Below are positions 25,985 to 35,831 of a stretch of 64,000 nt of DNA, piece by piece (the first letter of the stretch is position 1; every line of letters starts with the position of its first letter). The stretch comes from Mesorhizobium loti CJ3sym (GTDB taxonomy: Bacteria; Pseudomonadota; Alphaproteobacteria; Rhizobiales; Rhizobiaceae). Position numbers and translations under genes: made by a program. The notes under the pieces were generated by a model. That model saw nothing but the letters and a program-made list of their open reading frames with translations. It was not told where the DNA came from and made no database searches. Location: assembly GCF_000472785.1 (NCBI RefSeq), contig NZ_AXAL01000011.1:62001-126000 (forward strand), read 5' to 3'.

Positions 25985-26105
25985 GGGTGGCCTGCTGAAG
26001 GCCACTTTTCGCGCTTGCGGTGCTCACGTCCTCGAGTGCGCTCGCTCGTCGCAAGGCGGATCTCTTTACCGGCTCGTCCTGACCTCGATCTCAAGATGCA
26101 TCGTC
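25985..26105. repeat. Palindromic repeat related to the groEL-downstream element
   Basis: It contains GTGGCCTGCTGAAGGCCAC, a perfect 8-bp-stem hairpin, then CGCTTGCGGTGCTCACGT and GAGTGCGCTCGCTCG, resembling the core of 23661-23780 (CGCTTCCAGTGCTCACGT...AGTACGCTCCGCTCC). It lies between convergent genes (msrC and the YeiH gene), where it may end both transcripts. Confidence 0.6.
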
Positions 26106-26114
26106 TTGTCTTGA

Positions 26115-27179
26115 CTAGGCGAACTTCACCAGCATCAGGCTGAAGCCGCCGATGAACAGGAAGGCGCAGAAGGCCAGCGCCAGCGGGCGCAGGCCGCGCG
26201 AGCGCAGCTGTGAAATGTCGGCCTGCAAGCCCATGGCGGCGAGCCCCATGGTCAGCATTGTGGTGGTGGCGAGCACTATTGCCGACTTCACTTCGGCGGG
26301 TACGGTGACCAGGCTGTTCAGCGCCACGACGGCGACGAAAGCGGCGACGAACCACGGCATGGGCGGACGCGCCGCCGACTGGTCGCCTTTGCTCCCGCGG
26401 CGCGCCATCAGGCCGAGCGCGATGACCATCGGCGCCAGCATGGCAACGCGCGTCAGCTTGGCCACGGCGGCGATCTCGCCGGACTGGGTGCCGTTCTGGA
26501 AGCCGGCACCGATGACCTGCGCCACCTCATGGATCGAAGCGCCGGCCCACAGGCCGAAAGCGTGCTGGTCGAGGCCGAGCACCGGCGCCAGCAGGGGGAA
26601 GCCTAGCATGGCGACGGTGCCGAACAGCGTGATCGAGGCAACGGCATAGGTGACGTCCTCGTCGCGCGCATCGGTGACGATGTTGGTGGCGACGATGGCC
26701 GAGGCGCCGCAGATCGACGTGCCGGCGGCGATCAGTTGCGCCAGCTTGGCGTCGACGCCGATCAGGCGGCCGAGCGTGATGGTGAAGACGAAGGTCGAGC
26801 CCAGCGTCAGCGCGACGATGCCGACGCCGCCGGCGCCGATCGAGACGACCTGACCGAGCGTCAGCTGGAAGCCGAGCAGAACGATGGCGAAGCGCAGCAG
26901 GCGCTTTTGCGAAAAGGCGATGCCGGCCTTGGCGTGCGCCGGGGTGCCGAGCACGTTGGAATAGACCATGCCGGCGACGACGGCCAGGATCATCGGGCTG
27001 AACAGGGCAAAGCCGGAGACATTGTGCGCCGAGAACGCGACGGCCGTGATCATCGCCACCAGCACGATGCCGGGAATGACGCCATTCCACACCGAATCGA
27101 GCCGCTTGCGGCCCGCGGCCAGATCGGCGGAGATCGTGCTCTTCGGAATATCGTTCGCGATGTGCGTGAGGGACGACAA
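26115..27179 (-). CDS. YeiH family putative sulfate exporter
   Basis: 354 aa from TTG 27179, which has GGAG 7 bp upstream; ATG 27236 would add 19 residues. About ten hydrophobic spans are readable. The family signature [20 protein letters not shown] and [14 protein letters not shown] are clear, as in E. coli YeiH (UPF0324). The family is annotated as putative sulfate exporters or anion transporters of the inner membrane, without firm biochemical proof. It is convergent with msrC and shares no operon. Confidence 0.87.
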   Translation of the reverse strand: MSSLTHIANDIPKSTISADLAAGRKRLDSVWNGVIPGIVLVAMITAVAFSAHNVSGFALFSPMILAVVAGMVYSNVLGTPAHAKAGIAFSQKRLLRFAIVLLGFQLTLGQVVSIGAGGVGIVALTLGSTFVFTITLGRLIGVDAKLAQLIAAGTSICGASAIVATNIVTDARDEDVTYAVASITLFGTVAMLGFPLLAPVLGLDQHAFGLWAGASIHEVAQVIGAGFQNGTQSGEIAAVAKLTRVAMLAPMVIALGLMARRGSKGDQSAARPPMPWFVAAFVAVVALNSLVTVPAEVKSAIVLATTTMLTMGLAAMGLQADISQLRSRGLRPLALAFCAFLFIGGFSLMLVKFA

Positions 27180-27305
27180 TGCAATTCTCCAGGCGAGTAC
27201 CCCTGGAGAATGCCATTCCTGAACCGATCTTTCCAACGAATTGTTCTGGTTAGAATGATCGATTTTTGCGAACGATCGAGGTCAAAGGCCGTACAAACCC
27301 TTCGA

Positions 27306-27590
27306 CTACATCAATTCCTGCCACTGACGTGCGCCATGAACGACGCGCACGATTTCCGCGCCGTCGTCGATCTGACGATAGAGGATCAGGTAATTTCCTA
27401 CAGGAAACGTGCGCAACCCTGGCCTTATATGGGGACGGGCGACGCCCATTCCCGGCATGTCTGCGATGCGCTGGCAATAGGAATGGATCTCTTCGTACCA
27501 ACGCAATGCCGCGGACGGATTGTCCTCAGCGATGTAGAGTGCGATAGCCTCGATATCCGCTTCAGCTTCCGGCCGTAGGCGCAGAGTCAT
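27306..27590 (-). CDS. ParE-type toxin of type II toxin-antitoxin pair
   Basis: 94 aa of the RelE/ParE fold: [40 protein letters not shown], then [20 protein letters not shown] and a final strand with VHGAR. These match ParE, which poisons DNA gyrase; RelE-type ribonuclease residues are not evident. It overlaps the antitoxin gene by 4 bp (ATGA), so translation is coupled. Confidence 0.9.
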   Translation of the reverse strand: MTLRLRPEAEADIEAIALYIAEDNPSAALRWYEEIHSYCQRIADMPGMGVARPHIRPGLRTFPVGNYLILYRQIDDGAEIVRVVHGARQWQELM

Positions 27591-27868
27591 CGCGACCCGC
27601 GCTCGGCGATCCTCGCGTCGAGTTTGTTTTTGATGCGGGCGAATGCCTCTCGTCCATCGACAGCGTTACCGCTTGCCATGCCTTCGTCCCAAAGCCGGCC
27701 CAACTCGTCGACAGCCTTATCGCGCTGCGTCCGGCGAAACTTCCACTCGCGCAGCGCCTCACGCATGACTTCGCTGGCCGAGGCATATTCGCCTGCCGCG
27801 ACAGCCTCGCGCATCATGCTTGCCATTTCAGGCGTTAGCGCAACGCTTACCTTCTCGACATTTGCCAT
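27587..27868 (-). CDS. ParD-type antitoxin (ribbon-helix-helix)
   Basis: 93 aa. An N-terminal ribbon-helix-helix ([20 protein letters not shown], then [20 protein letters not shown]) binds DNA, and a C-terminal charged helix ([20 protein letters not shown]) would wrap the toxin. It is encoded first and would repress its own promoter, whose region (27869-27940) is short. It neutralises the ParE-like toxin encoded directly downstream. Confidence 0.9.
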   Translation of the reverse strand: MANVEKVSVALTPEMASMMREAVAAGEYASASEVMREALREWKFRRTQRDKAVDELGRLWDEGMASGNAVDGREAFARIKNKLDARIAERGSR

Positions 27869-27940
27869 CTGAAAGATTCTCCTGCACGCAAGGTAGGCAA
27901 GTTTACCACCGGCCGCAAGGAGGCCATAAATCGTATGCCC

Positions 27941-28318
27941 TCAAAGCTGCGCTGCGACCGCCGCCTTGTCGATCACCGACCAGACATTCCGGATCCGGTC
28001 GTCGAGAAACTCATAAAACACATTCTCGCAGAAAGAGACCTTCTTGCCGTTGATCGGCAGGTCGAAGAAGGTTGCCCTTGGCGTGCAGTGGAACTGGATG
28101 CGGCTGGCGATGAGGGGCGGCTCGGAGATCAGCAGTTGCACATCGAAATAGAGGTCCGGAATTTCGCGGAAATCCCGCTCCAGCATTTCGCGGTAGCCTG
28201 ACAGGCCGATGCGCTCACTGTTGTAGTGCACCTCGTCATGAACGAAGCGATGCAGTCGCGCCCAATCCTGGTTGTTGAGGCAGTCGATGTAGCCTCGATA
28301 GAGGTCGGTCACGGTCAC
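27941..28318 (-). CDS. SnoaL-like / ester cyclase family protein
   Basis: 125 aa with the NTF2-like cone fold: MTVTDLYRGYIDCLNNQDWA, HDEVHYNSERIGLSGYREML, and LPINGKKVSFCENVFYEFLD. Related proteins include polyketide cyclases and many uncharacterised members. The ligand cannot be inferred. It stands alone between the ParDE pair and the LysR gene and reads in the same direction. Confidence 0.78.
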   Translation of the reverse strand: MTVTDLYRGYIDCLNNQDWARLHRFVHDEVHYNSERIGLSGYREMLERDFREIPDLYFDVQLLISEPPLIASRIQFHCTPRATFFDLPINGKKVSFCENVFYEFLDDRIRNVWSVIDKAAVAAQL

Positions 28319-28391
28319 GGCGATGCTCCGGTTTGGAAAAGATCACGGTTGATCGCGAAGATAGAACGACTGTGGGCGCAGTCCAGATGGA

Positions 28392-29285
28392 TCAACCGCG
28401 ATAGCGCAGCGCATCGACCAGCAGCGAGAAGGCCGGCGTCGCCTGGCGGCGGCTGGGGTAGTAGAGGTGGTAGCCGGGGAAGGGCGGGCACCAGTCGGCC
28501 AGCACCCGCACCAGTTCGCCGCTGGCAAGCGGCGCGCGCACCTGGTCCTGCGGCAGGTAGGCAAGACCGAGGCCAGCGAGCACGGCATTCATGCGCAAGC
28601 CGGCCGTGTTGAAGATCAGCTGGCCCTCGACGCGCACCTTCAGCTCACGCCCGGCCTTTTCGAATTCCCAGGCATAGAGCCCGCCATAGGTGGGCAGGCG
28701 CAGATTGATGCAATTGTGGGTGGTCAGGTCCTGCGGCGTACGCGGCTTTGGCTGCCTGGAGAAATAGGCCGGCGATCCAACCACGGCCATGCGTTGGTCG
28801 GGGCCGATGCGCACCGCGATCATGTCGTGCGCCACCTGTTCGCCCAGCCGCACGCCAGCGTCGTAGCGCTCGGCGACGATGTCGGTCAGGCCGTAGTCGA
28901 CGATGATCTCGACCCTGATGTCGGGATAGTCGGGCAGCAGCCTTGATATCGCCGGCCACAGCACGGCGTCGGCGGCATGCTCGCCGGCGGTGATGCGGAT
29001 GGTGCCGGCGGGTTTCTCACGCAATGCGCTTATCGCGACGAGTTCGGCCTCGATCTCGTCGAGCCTTGGTCCGACGGAGCGCACCAGGCGCTCGCCAGCC
29101 TCGGTGGGCGAAACGCTGCGCGTGGTGCGGGTGAGCAGCCGCACGCCCAGCCGCTCCTCCAGCGCGCGCACCGTGTGGCTGAGCGCCGATTGCGAAACGC
29201 CGAGCTGAGCTGCGGCCCTGGTGAAGCTTTTTTCGCGCGCGACCGCGAGGAAGGCGGTCAGCTCGTTCAGATTGTCTCGCGGCAT
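28392..29285 (-). CDS. LysR family transcriptional regulator
   Basis: 297 aa from ATG 29285 (MPRDNLNELTAFLAVAREKS); an earlier Met would add 13 unlikely residues. The DNA-binding helix reads QLGVSQSALSHTVRALEERL with TRTTRSVSPTEAG after it. The effector domain extends from about residue 90. This is the type found divergent to oxidoreductase operons in Proteobacteria. It faces the cupin/CMD/DUF2255/aldo-keto reductase operon across a 153-bp spacer and is its probable activator. Confidence 0.9.
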   Translation of the reverse strand: MPRDNLNELTAFLAVAREKSFTRAAAQLGVSQSALSHTVRALEERLGVRLLTRTTRSVSPTEAGERLVRSVGPRLDEIEAELVAISALREKPAGTIRITAGEHAADAVLWPAISRLLPDYPDIRVEIIVDYGLTDIVAERYDAGVRLGEQVAHDMIAVRIGPDQRMAVVGSPAYFSRQPKPRTPQDLTTHNCINLRLPTYGGLYAWEFEKAGRELKVRVEGQLIFNTAGLRMNAVLAGLGLAYLPQDQVRAPLASGELVRVLADWCPPFPGYHLYYPSRRQATPAFSLLVDALRYRG

Positions 29286-29438
29286 TGATGAGCTTCTCTC
29301 ATAAGTACATGCCGGATATAGCACCTAATCCAGGCCAATCGCAGGCGCTAAATAGAGGCCATCACAATTGGCTGCCCGAAATCGGCGGCCGTGAAGTTCG
29401 TGGCGGTGATCTGCCCGGCGCCGGGAAAAGGAAAAACC

Positions 29439-29834
29439 ATGGATATCAAGCGAAGCGGCTCGCAAGCCTCGGCGAAAGGCCCTGCGGAGTATTTCACCGG
29501 CACGGTGCGCATCGACGCGCCCTTCAAGGGCAGCGAACCCGCTCGCGTCGGCGGTGCCACCGTGACCTTCGAGCCCGGCGCGCGCACCGCCTGGCACACC
29601 CATCCGCTCGGCCAGACGCTGATCGTCCTATCAGGCGCCGGGCTTGTCCAGCGCGAGGGTGGGCCGATCGAACCGATCCGCCCCGGCGACATCGTCTGGT
29701 TCGCGCCCGGCGAAAAGCACTGGCATGGCGCGGCACCAACCACGGCAATGAGCCATATCGCCATTGCCGAAGCGCTCGACGGCAAGGTCGTCGACTGGAT
29801 GGAGAAGGTCAGCGACGACCAATACGGGGTTTGA
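29439..29834 (+). CDS. Cupin domain protein
   Basis: 131 aa from ATG 29439 (AAAAGGAAAAA upstream); ATG 29391 has weaker support. The two cupin motifs are clear: [20 protein letters not shown] with the metal-binding His residues, and [17 protein letters not shown]. The arrangement resembles the small cupins related to (R)-mandelonitrile lyase that often sit beside carboxymuconolactone-decarboxylase-like genes. It is first in the operon divergent to the LysR gene. The substrate is unknown. Confidence 0.87.
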   Translation: MDIKRSGSQASAKGPAEYFTGTVRIDAPFKGSEPARVGGATVTFEPGARTAWHTHPLGQTLIVLSGAGLVQREGGPIEPIRPGDIVWFAPGEKHWHGAAPTTAMSHIAIAEALDGKVVDWMEKVSDDQYGV

Positions 29835-29887
29835 CGCGGCGGTTCCCGGCTCCATGTCCGATACATCCCTCAACGAAGGAAGCTCTC

Positions 29888-30211
29888 ATGACCGACAAAA
29901 GCCCGTTCTCCGATATCGCGCCCGCGCTCGGCAAATACACCGACGAGGTGCTGTTCGGCGACGTCTGGAAGCGCCCCGGCCTTTCGCCGCGCGATCGCAG
30001 CCTCGTCACCGTCACCAGCCTGGTCTCGAACTACCGGATCAACGAGATGCCCTTCCACATGAAGCGGGCGCTCGACAATGGCGTCACCCGTGACGAACTC
30101 ATCGAAACCATCACGCATCTCGCCTTCTACGCCGGATGGCCGGCGGCCAGCACCGCGATCGGCATTGCACGGAAAGTCTTCGAGCAGGCCGACGCCGAGA
30201 AGAAGGGGTGA
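29888..30211 (+). CDS. Carboxymuconolactone decarboxylase family protein
   Basis: 107 aa. The family core RPGLSPRDRSLVTVTSLVSN and GVTRDELIETITHLAFYAGW with helical C-terminus is present. The Cys pair of AhpD-type peroxidase members is absent, so this belongs to the decarboxylase-like or uncharacterised branch. It is second in the cupin operon, 53 bp after the cupin gene and 4 bp before the DUF2255 gene. Confidence 0.88.
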   Translation: MTDKSPFSDIAPALGKYTDEVLFGDVWKRPGLSPRDRSLVTVTSLVSNYRINEMPFHMKRALDNGVTRDELIETITHLAFYAGWPAASTAIGIARKVFEQADAEKKG

Positions 30212-30215
30212 AGCC

Positions 30216-31581
<1,366 letters not shown>

Positions 31582-31586
31582 AGCGG

Positions 31587-31733
31587 AAAGAGCCTGATGT
31601 CGCCGAGTGCGTGCGCGCGCTCGGCGACCGGGTGGCCATCCCGGCGGATTCCTTCGCCAGGACGGTGGTGTTCGCCATGAGCCAGCCGGACGAGGTCGAC
31701 ATAGACGAGATATTGTTTCGGCCGACGGCGTAG
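31587..31733 (+). pseudogene. 3' remnant of a short-chain dehydrogenase gene
   Basis: Directly after the aldo/keto reductase stop, one frame reads VRALGDRVAIPADSFARTVV and then FAMSQPDEVDIDEILFRPTA before a TAG at 31731. That is the typical C-terminal end of YdfG-like SDRs (VSIPAEALARAI...VDVNEIIVRPT). No Rossmann motif or active site remains, and the 5' part is missing. The SDR was probably the fifth gene of this operon and was lost by an internal deletion. Confidence 0.7.
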
Positions 31734-31773
31734 GAGTATTAGGCCGCTGGCGGAAGCGTTGGCCCCGAACTGT

Positions 31774-32424
31774 TTAACGTGCAATCGCCTGAAGCCACTC
31801 GCCGGCAATTCGCTTGTCCTCGGCGGTGATCGAGTGGCCGACCGGCAGCACATGATGGGTCACCGACGCCCCGGCACGGACCAGCCGCTCAGCCAGTCGC
31901 AGGCCGTCGCCCGGCGATCTGCGGTTGTCGCTGTCTCCATCAAGGATCAGCGCGGGCGTCCCGTCCAGATGGGTCGGGAGATCGCCGGTGAACGGGGAGA
32001 AGGGACGAAACAGGACCGCCCCCGCCAACAGGCCGGGATGGGTCAGCAGCAGCGCTGCCGCGATGATGGCACCGTTGGAAAAGCCGATGGCTATGGGGCG
32101 TCCGTTCAAGCCGTAGTGGCCGCAGGCCGCTTCGATGAATTCCGCCAGCACAGGCGCCCTGGCGGCAATATCCGCTTCGTCCACCCGGCGATCTGGAAAA
32201 CGATGGAAGAAAGCGTGCCCGCCGTCGATGGTAACCGTGCCGCGGACGCCGAGCCTTGCCGCCTCAGGCGCCAGTTCACCAGCTAAGGGCAGCAGTTCGA
32301 ATTCGTTGCCGCCCGAACCATGCAGCAGAACGAGCGGCGCCCGGATCGTCTCGGTGCCAGGAACGAAGCAGTGAGCGTGTGTCGGGTCGGGCATCTGCAA
32401 GGCCATTGGTTTTGTGAGCGACAA
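31774..32424 (-). CDS. Alpha/beta hydrolase (phospholipase/carboxylesterase type)
   Basis: 216 aa. The catalytic Ser is in AIGFSNGAIIAAAL at about residue 115, the oxyanion region in LLHGSGGNEFELLPLA, the Asp in LDGDSDNRRSPGDG and the His in VGHSITAED, the order of the carboxylesterase/YpfH-YtaP class. It is likely a cytoplasmic esterase for small acyl esters. Starts at 32424 or an internal Met at 32406 are both possible. It is convergent with the aldo/keto reductase operon; such hydrolases often accompany the cupin and AKR genes in related clusters. Confidence 0.85.
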   Translation of the reverse strand: MSLTKPMALQMPDPTHAHCFVPGTETIRAPLVLLHGSGGNEFELLPLAGELAPEAARLGVRGTVTIDGGHAFFHRFPDRRVDEADIAARAPVLAEFIEAACGHYGLNGRPIAIGFSNGAIIAAALLLTHPGLLAGAVLFRPFSPFTGDLPTHLDGTPALILDGDSDNRRSPGDGLRLAERLVRAGASVTHHVLPVGHSITAEDKRIAGEWLQAIAR

Positions 32425-32678
32425 TTGACCTTATAGCTCCCAGATCAAGCGGGCGGTTTCCAAAATCGGCATTTCACGGGACCGCTGCATGGCCGCAAGT
32501 GGGCGACGAAGCTCTGGGCCAATCCCGAAATCTTGACGCGCCGCGCTTCCTGCGCCAGCTTGGCGCCATGTTCGCCCTCGCGCCCACCAACACCAAGCGA
32601 CGCCGCCCAGTGCGGAGCGGCAAGCTGAGTGCGCGACGACAAAGGCCGGCAGGATAGATCCGGTTCGTTCGTTTCCAG
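32425..32678 (+). other. Leader-like intergenic region before GNAT gene
   Basis: About 250 bp without a recognised gene. A short frame at 32568-32657 (29 codons, arginine-rich, MFALAPTNTKRRRPVRSGKL at the start) ends 21 bp before a terminator hairpin but lacks a clear ribosome binding site. GCCGGC at about 32645 can pair with GCCGGC inside the terminator, which would give an alternative fold. Confidence 0.3.
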
Positions 32679-32715
32679 CCCCGCCTGCGACAACGCCGGC
32701 GGGGTTTTCATTTTT
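32679..32715 (+). terminator. Terminator-like hairpin directly before GNAT start (possible attenuator)
   Basis: CCCCGCC (32679-32685) pairs perfectly with GGCGGGG (32698-32704), followed by TTTTCATTTTT and then at once by the GGAG ribosome binding site and ATG of the acetyltransferase gene. A terminator in a 5' leader suggests attenuation; it could alternatively end a leftward-adjacent transcript. Confidence 0.65.
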
Positions 32716-32726
32716 GGAGCCTTGTG

Positions 32727-33191
32727 ATGACAAATAATTCCATTCGGTTTCGGCCGGCCGAGCCGAGCGACGCTGCGGCCATCAGCGACATCGTGCGCGC
32801 TGCCTATGCCAAATGGGTGCCGGTGATCGGCCGCGAGCCGCTGCCGATGCGCGCCGATTACGCCAAGGCCGTTGCCGAGCATCCGTTCGAGCTCGCCGTC
32901 GCTGACGGGCGCATTGTCGGGATGATCGAAACCATACTCGCCGACGATCATCTCTGGATCGAGAATGTCTGCGTCGCGCCGGAAGCGCAGGGCAAGGGCA
33001 TAGGGCGGCTGTTGCTGGAGCGGGCTGAGCAGAAAGCGCTTGAGGCAGGCCGCCGGGAGCTTCGCCTGCTAACCAATGGCGCCTTCGAGGCCAATGTGTT
33101 GTTGTACAAAAGGCATGGTTATGTGATTGACCGGGAGGAGCCGTTCATGGGCGGTATGACGGTCTATATGAGCAAGCGGCTGGCGGGCTGA
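32727..33191 (+). CDS. GNAT family N-acetyltransferase
   Basis: 154 aa from ATG 32727 (GGAG 7 bp upstream). The acetyl-CoA-binding motif A is VCVAPEAQGKGIGRLLLERA, and the usual beta-bulge and final helix are visible (ALEAGRRELRLLTNGAFEAN, YKRHGYVIDREEP). The acceptor is unknown. The gene is preceded immediately by a terminator-like hairpin, so its expression may be conditional. It is followed by a palindromic mosaic repeat. Confidence 0.88.
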   Translation: MTNNSIRFRPAEPSDAAAISDIVRAAYAKWVPVIGREPLPMRADYAKAVAEHPFELAVADGRIVGMIETILADDHLWIENVCVAPEAQGKGIGRLLLERAEQKALEAGRRELRLLTNGAFEANVLLYKRHGYVIDREEPFMGGMTVYMSKRLAG

Positions 33192-33256
33192 CGCGGGCGG
33201 CCGTTACCGCTTCGGTCCGTGTTAGAGCGTGAACGGCGCGGAAGTAGCGCTCTACG

Positions 33257-33416
33257 GCGCCCCCCTCTGTCCTGCCGGACATCTCCCTCACAAGGAGGGA
33301 AATTGGCAGCGTTCGCGCCGGCTTTCGTCCTGCAGCGTTGGAGATTGGCGAAGGTTGTGATGACATCCAATCTCCCCCCAAGTGGCGGAGATGTCCGGCA
33401 GGACAGAGGGGGGCGC
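33257..33416. repeat. RIME-like mosaic, copy 3 (guanine-rich hairpin subtype)
   Basis: Outer inverted arms GCGCCCCCCTCTGTCCTGCC and its complement at 33397-33416 enclose CATCTCCCTCACAAGGAGGG and TCTCCCCCCAAGTGGCGGAG segments. The centre (GCAGCGTTGGAGATTGGCGA) matches that of the copy at 9883. The following 200 bp to the ALDH start contain no gene that can be supported. Confidence 0.8.
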
Positions 33417-33616
33417 GAAGGAACTCGGCGGTGATTTTTTAGCGCCTCGGATAGTGCAACAGTCCGACAACCGCACACTGCACACGCTGGCTCAATCACT
33501 GGGGGCGCTGGCTTAACCACTTCGGGGGTTGCGTTTGACACCGCGGTTTGTGCATCGTTATCTCTAGCCAGATATCACGGCCGGCTCGGCCATATGGCGC
33601 CTCCAGGGAGAAAACC

Positions 33617-35049
33617 ATGTCACACAATCTGCAGTTCTACATCGATGGCGCGTGGGTCGATCCTGTTGTGCCCAACACGCTCGATGTCATCGACCCGTCG
33701 AACGAGGATGCCTTCGCGCAGATCTCGCTCGGCTCCAAGGCCGATGTCGACAGAGCGGTGGCCGCCGCCAAGCGCGCTTTCAACACATGCGGTTTCACCT
33801 TCGTGGAAGAGCGGCTCGATATCCTGAACCGCGTCATCGAGGTCTACAAGAAGCGCTCCAAGGATCTGGCGCTCGCCGTGTCACGCGAAATGGGCGCGCC
33901 GCGCCAGATGGCGCTCGACAGCCAGGTCGGCGTCGGGCTGGCGCATCTGCAAAAGATGGCGGAAGTGCTGAAAACGTTCCAGTTCCGCCACGTCAAGGGC
34001 AGCGCGCTGATCGTCAAGGAGCCGATCGGCGTCGTCGGCCTGATCACGCCGTGGAACTGGCCGCTGAACCAGATCACCTGCAAGGTCGGTCCCGCCCTTG
34101 CCGCCGGCTGCACCATGGTGCTGAAGCCGTCGGAAATCGCGCCGCTCGACGCCATCATCTTCGCCGAGATCATCGACGAGGCCGGCGTGCCGAAGGGTGT
34201 GTTCAACCTCGTCAATGGCGATGGCCCCGGCGTCGGTCAGGCGCTGTCCAGCCACCCCGACATCGACATGATGTCGTTTACCGGGTCGACGCGGCCGGCA
34301 TCCTGGTGGCCAAGGCCGCCGCCGACACGGTCAAGCGCGTGCATCAGGAGCTTGGCGGCAAGTCGGCCAACATCCTGTTCCCGGATGTCGATCTCGAAAA
34401 GGCCGTCACCAAGGGTGTCGCCGGCTGCTTCGGCAACTCAGGGCAGTCCTGCAATGCGCCGACCCGCATGTTCGTGCCGCGCGACCGTCATGACGAGGCT
34501 GCCGGCTATGCCAAGGCCGCGGCGGCAAAGTTCACCGTCGGCCCGGCCGATGGCGCCAACACCAAGCTTGGCCCGGTCGTCAGCCAGATCCAGTTCGACA
34601 AGATCCAGGACCTGATTCAGGCCGGCATCGACGAGGGTGCGACGCTGGTCGCCGGCGGTCCCGGCCGCCCTGCCGAACTCAACCGCGGCTACTATATCAG
34701 GCCGACCGTGTTCGCCGACGTCACCCACGACATGCGCATCGCGCGTGAAGAAATCTTCGGACCGGTGCTGGCGATCATGCCTTACGACACGGTCGAACAG
34801 GCGGTCGAGCAGGCCAACGACACCGTCTACGGCCTTGCCTCCTACATCCAGGCCAAGGACATCCAGAAGGCCCGCGACGTGGCGGCGCGCATGCGCTCCG
34901 GCAATGTCTACATCAACTACCCGACCTGGGACGCCGGTCTGCCCTTCGGCGGCTACAAGCAGTCGGGCAATGGCCGCGAATACGCCGAATATGGGCTTGA
35001 GGATTTTCTCGAGATCAAGGGCATCGCGGGCTATGAGGCGGCGGAGTAA
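33617..35049 (+). pseudogene. Aldehyde dehydrogenase, frameshifted near 34293
   Basis: The frame from ATG 33617 encodes a normal NAD-dependent aldehyde dehydrogenase up to SHPDIDMMSFTGSTR. The homologous continuation (AGILVAKAAADTVKRVHQEL) lies in the next frame, as if one G or C was lost within GCGGCCGG. After the shift the sequence is complete: FGNSGQSCNAPTRM carries the catalytic Cys, and EEIFGPVLAIMPYDT and GLPFGGYKQSGNGREYAEYG follow. The first part has PWNWPLNQITCKVGPALAAG and LKPSEIAPL. Together they would give about 478 aa, full length. It is either a recent inactivating deletion or a sequencing error. Confidence 0.9.
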
Positions 35050-35123
35050 CTGGCAACAGCGCGCCGTGACGAGCGGCGCGCCATAGGCTGTTTCTGCGTC
35101 GCGGCCAGACTTTCGGGGCGTTG

Positions 35124-35297
35124 GCGCCGCCCTTCATCTGGCTGCCGCCATCTTCTCCCCGTAAACGGGGCGAAGGACGCTGTCATTGCCGCTTTCGCCA
35201 ATCACCGACGTTGCAAGAAGGGCGCCGACGGTGCGGCAGCTGTCTTCTCCCCGTTTACGGGGAGAAGGTGCCGGCAGGCGGATGAGGGGCGGCGCCG
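35124..35297. repeat. RIME-like mosaic, copy 4 (TAAACGGGG subtype)
   Basis: Arms carry CTTCTCCCCGTAAACGGGG and CTTCTCCCCGTTTACGGGGA, with GATGAGGGGCGGCGCC at the right end. The central segment is the reverse complement of that in the copy at 9883, so the element is inserted in the opposite internal orientation. The stretch from here to the antitoxin gene is otherwise non-coding. Confidence 0.82.
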
Positions 35298-35366
35298 ACG
35301 CTGGCAATTCATGTTCTAATGAGGAGTTCGAAACGAAGCGACTGCACGTGCTTCTCCCTCTTCTCC

Positions 35367-35410
35367 TTGCCAATTGGCAAATGCATGCTATATCTCTGCC
35401 AATAGCAGAG
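35367..35410. promoter_or_regulatory. Paired operator candidate of the Xre-RES module
   Basis: TTGCCAATTGGCAA (35367-35380) is a perfect 14-bp palindrome, and CTCTGC-CAATA-GCAGAG (35394-35410) is a second dyad. Both contain TGCCAAT followed by GCA or GGCA. They end 10 bp before the antitoxin start codon, where Xre-type antitoxins usually bind to autoregulate. Confidence 0.6.
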
Positions 35411-35420
35411 GTCAGCAAAC

Positions 35421-35831
35421 ATGCAACTTCAGTCCATCGTCACCACGCCGGCTACGGTCGGGTCAGCCATTTCAGAAGAAGAGGCGGGTGCGCTCGCGCG
35501 CACCACGGTCAATCTGTTCAAGGCGTGGAACCTTACCGATCTGGAGGCCTGCATCTTGCTTGGCGGCATGTCGGCGCGCACCTGGGCACGCTGGAAGGAG
35601 GGCGGCATCGGCCGCATCGACCGCGATTTGCGCACCCGCATGGCGCATCTGATGGGTATCCACAAGGGCCTGCGCTATCTCTTCACCGAGCCGGCGCGCG
35701 GCTATGCCTGGATCCGCAAGCCCAATGCGACGTTCGGCGGCCAGTCGGCGCTCGACCTGATGCTGCGCGGCGAAATCTCCGATCTTGCCGCCATGCGCGA
35801 ATGGCTCGATGCAGAGCGCGGTGCATGGTGA
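35421..35831 (+). CDS. Xre/MbcA/ParS-family antitoxin
   Basis: 136 aa. A helical N-terminal DNA-binding part (EEEAGALARTTVNLFKAWNL, then GGMSARTWARWKEGGIGRID) is followed by the MbcA/ParS/Xre-type C-terminal domain (IHKGLRYLFTEPARGYAWIR, PNATFGGQSALDLMLRGEIS) that ends in a helix near W136. The LDLMLRG motif is diagnostic. It neutralises the RES-domain toxin encoded next, with which it overlaps by 7 bp, and probably represses the operon through the dyads upstream. Confidence 0.92.
   Translation: MQLQSIVTTPATVGSAISEEEAGALARTTVNLFKAWNLTDLEACILLGGMSARTWARWKEGGIGRIDRDLRTRMAHLMGIHKGLRYLFTEPARGYAWIRKPNATFGGQSALDLMLRGEISDLAAMREWLDAERGAW

Noticed and set aside
32568..32657. 29-codon Arg-rich frame as a real leader peptide gene
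   Set aside because: No ribosome binding site and no repeated regulatory codon run beyond general Arg richness; kept only as part of the attenuator hypothesis.
34285..34300. Programmed frameshift in the aldehyde dehydrogenase gene
   Set aside because: No slippery heptamer, stop-codon context or downstream pseudoknot is visible, and the family is not known to use recoding.
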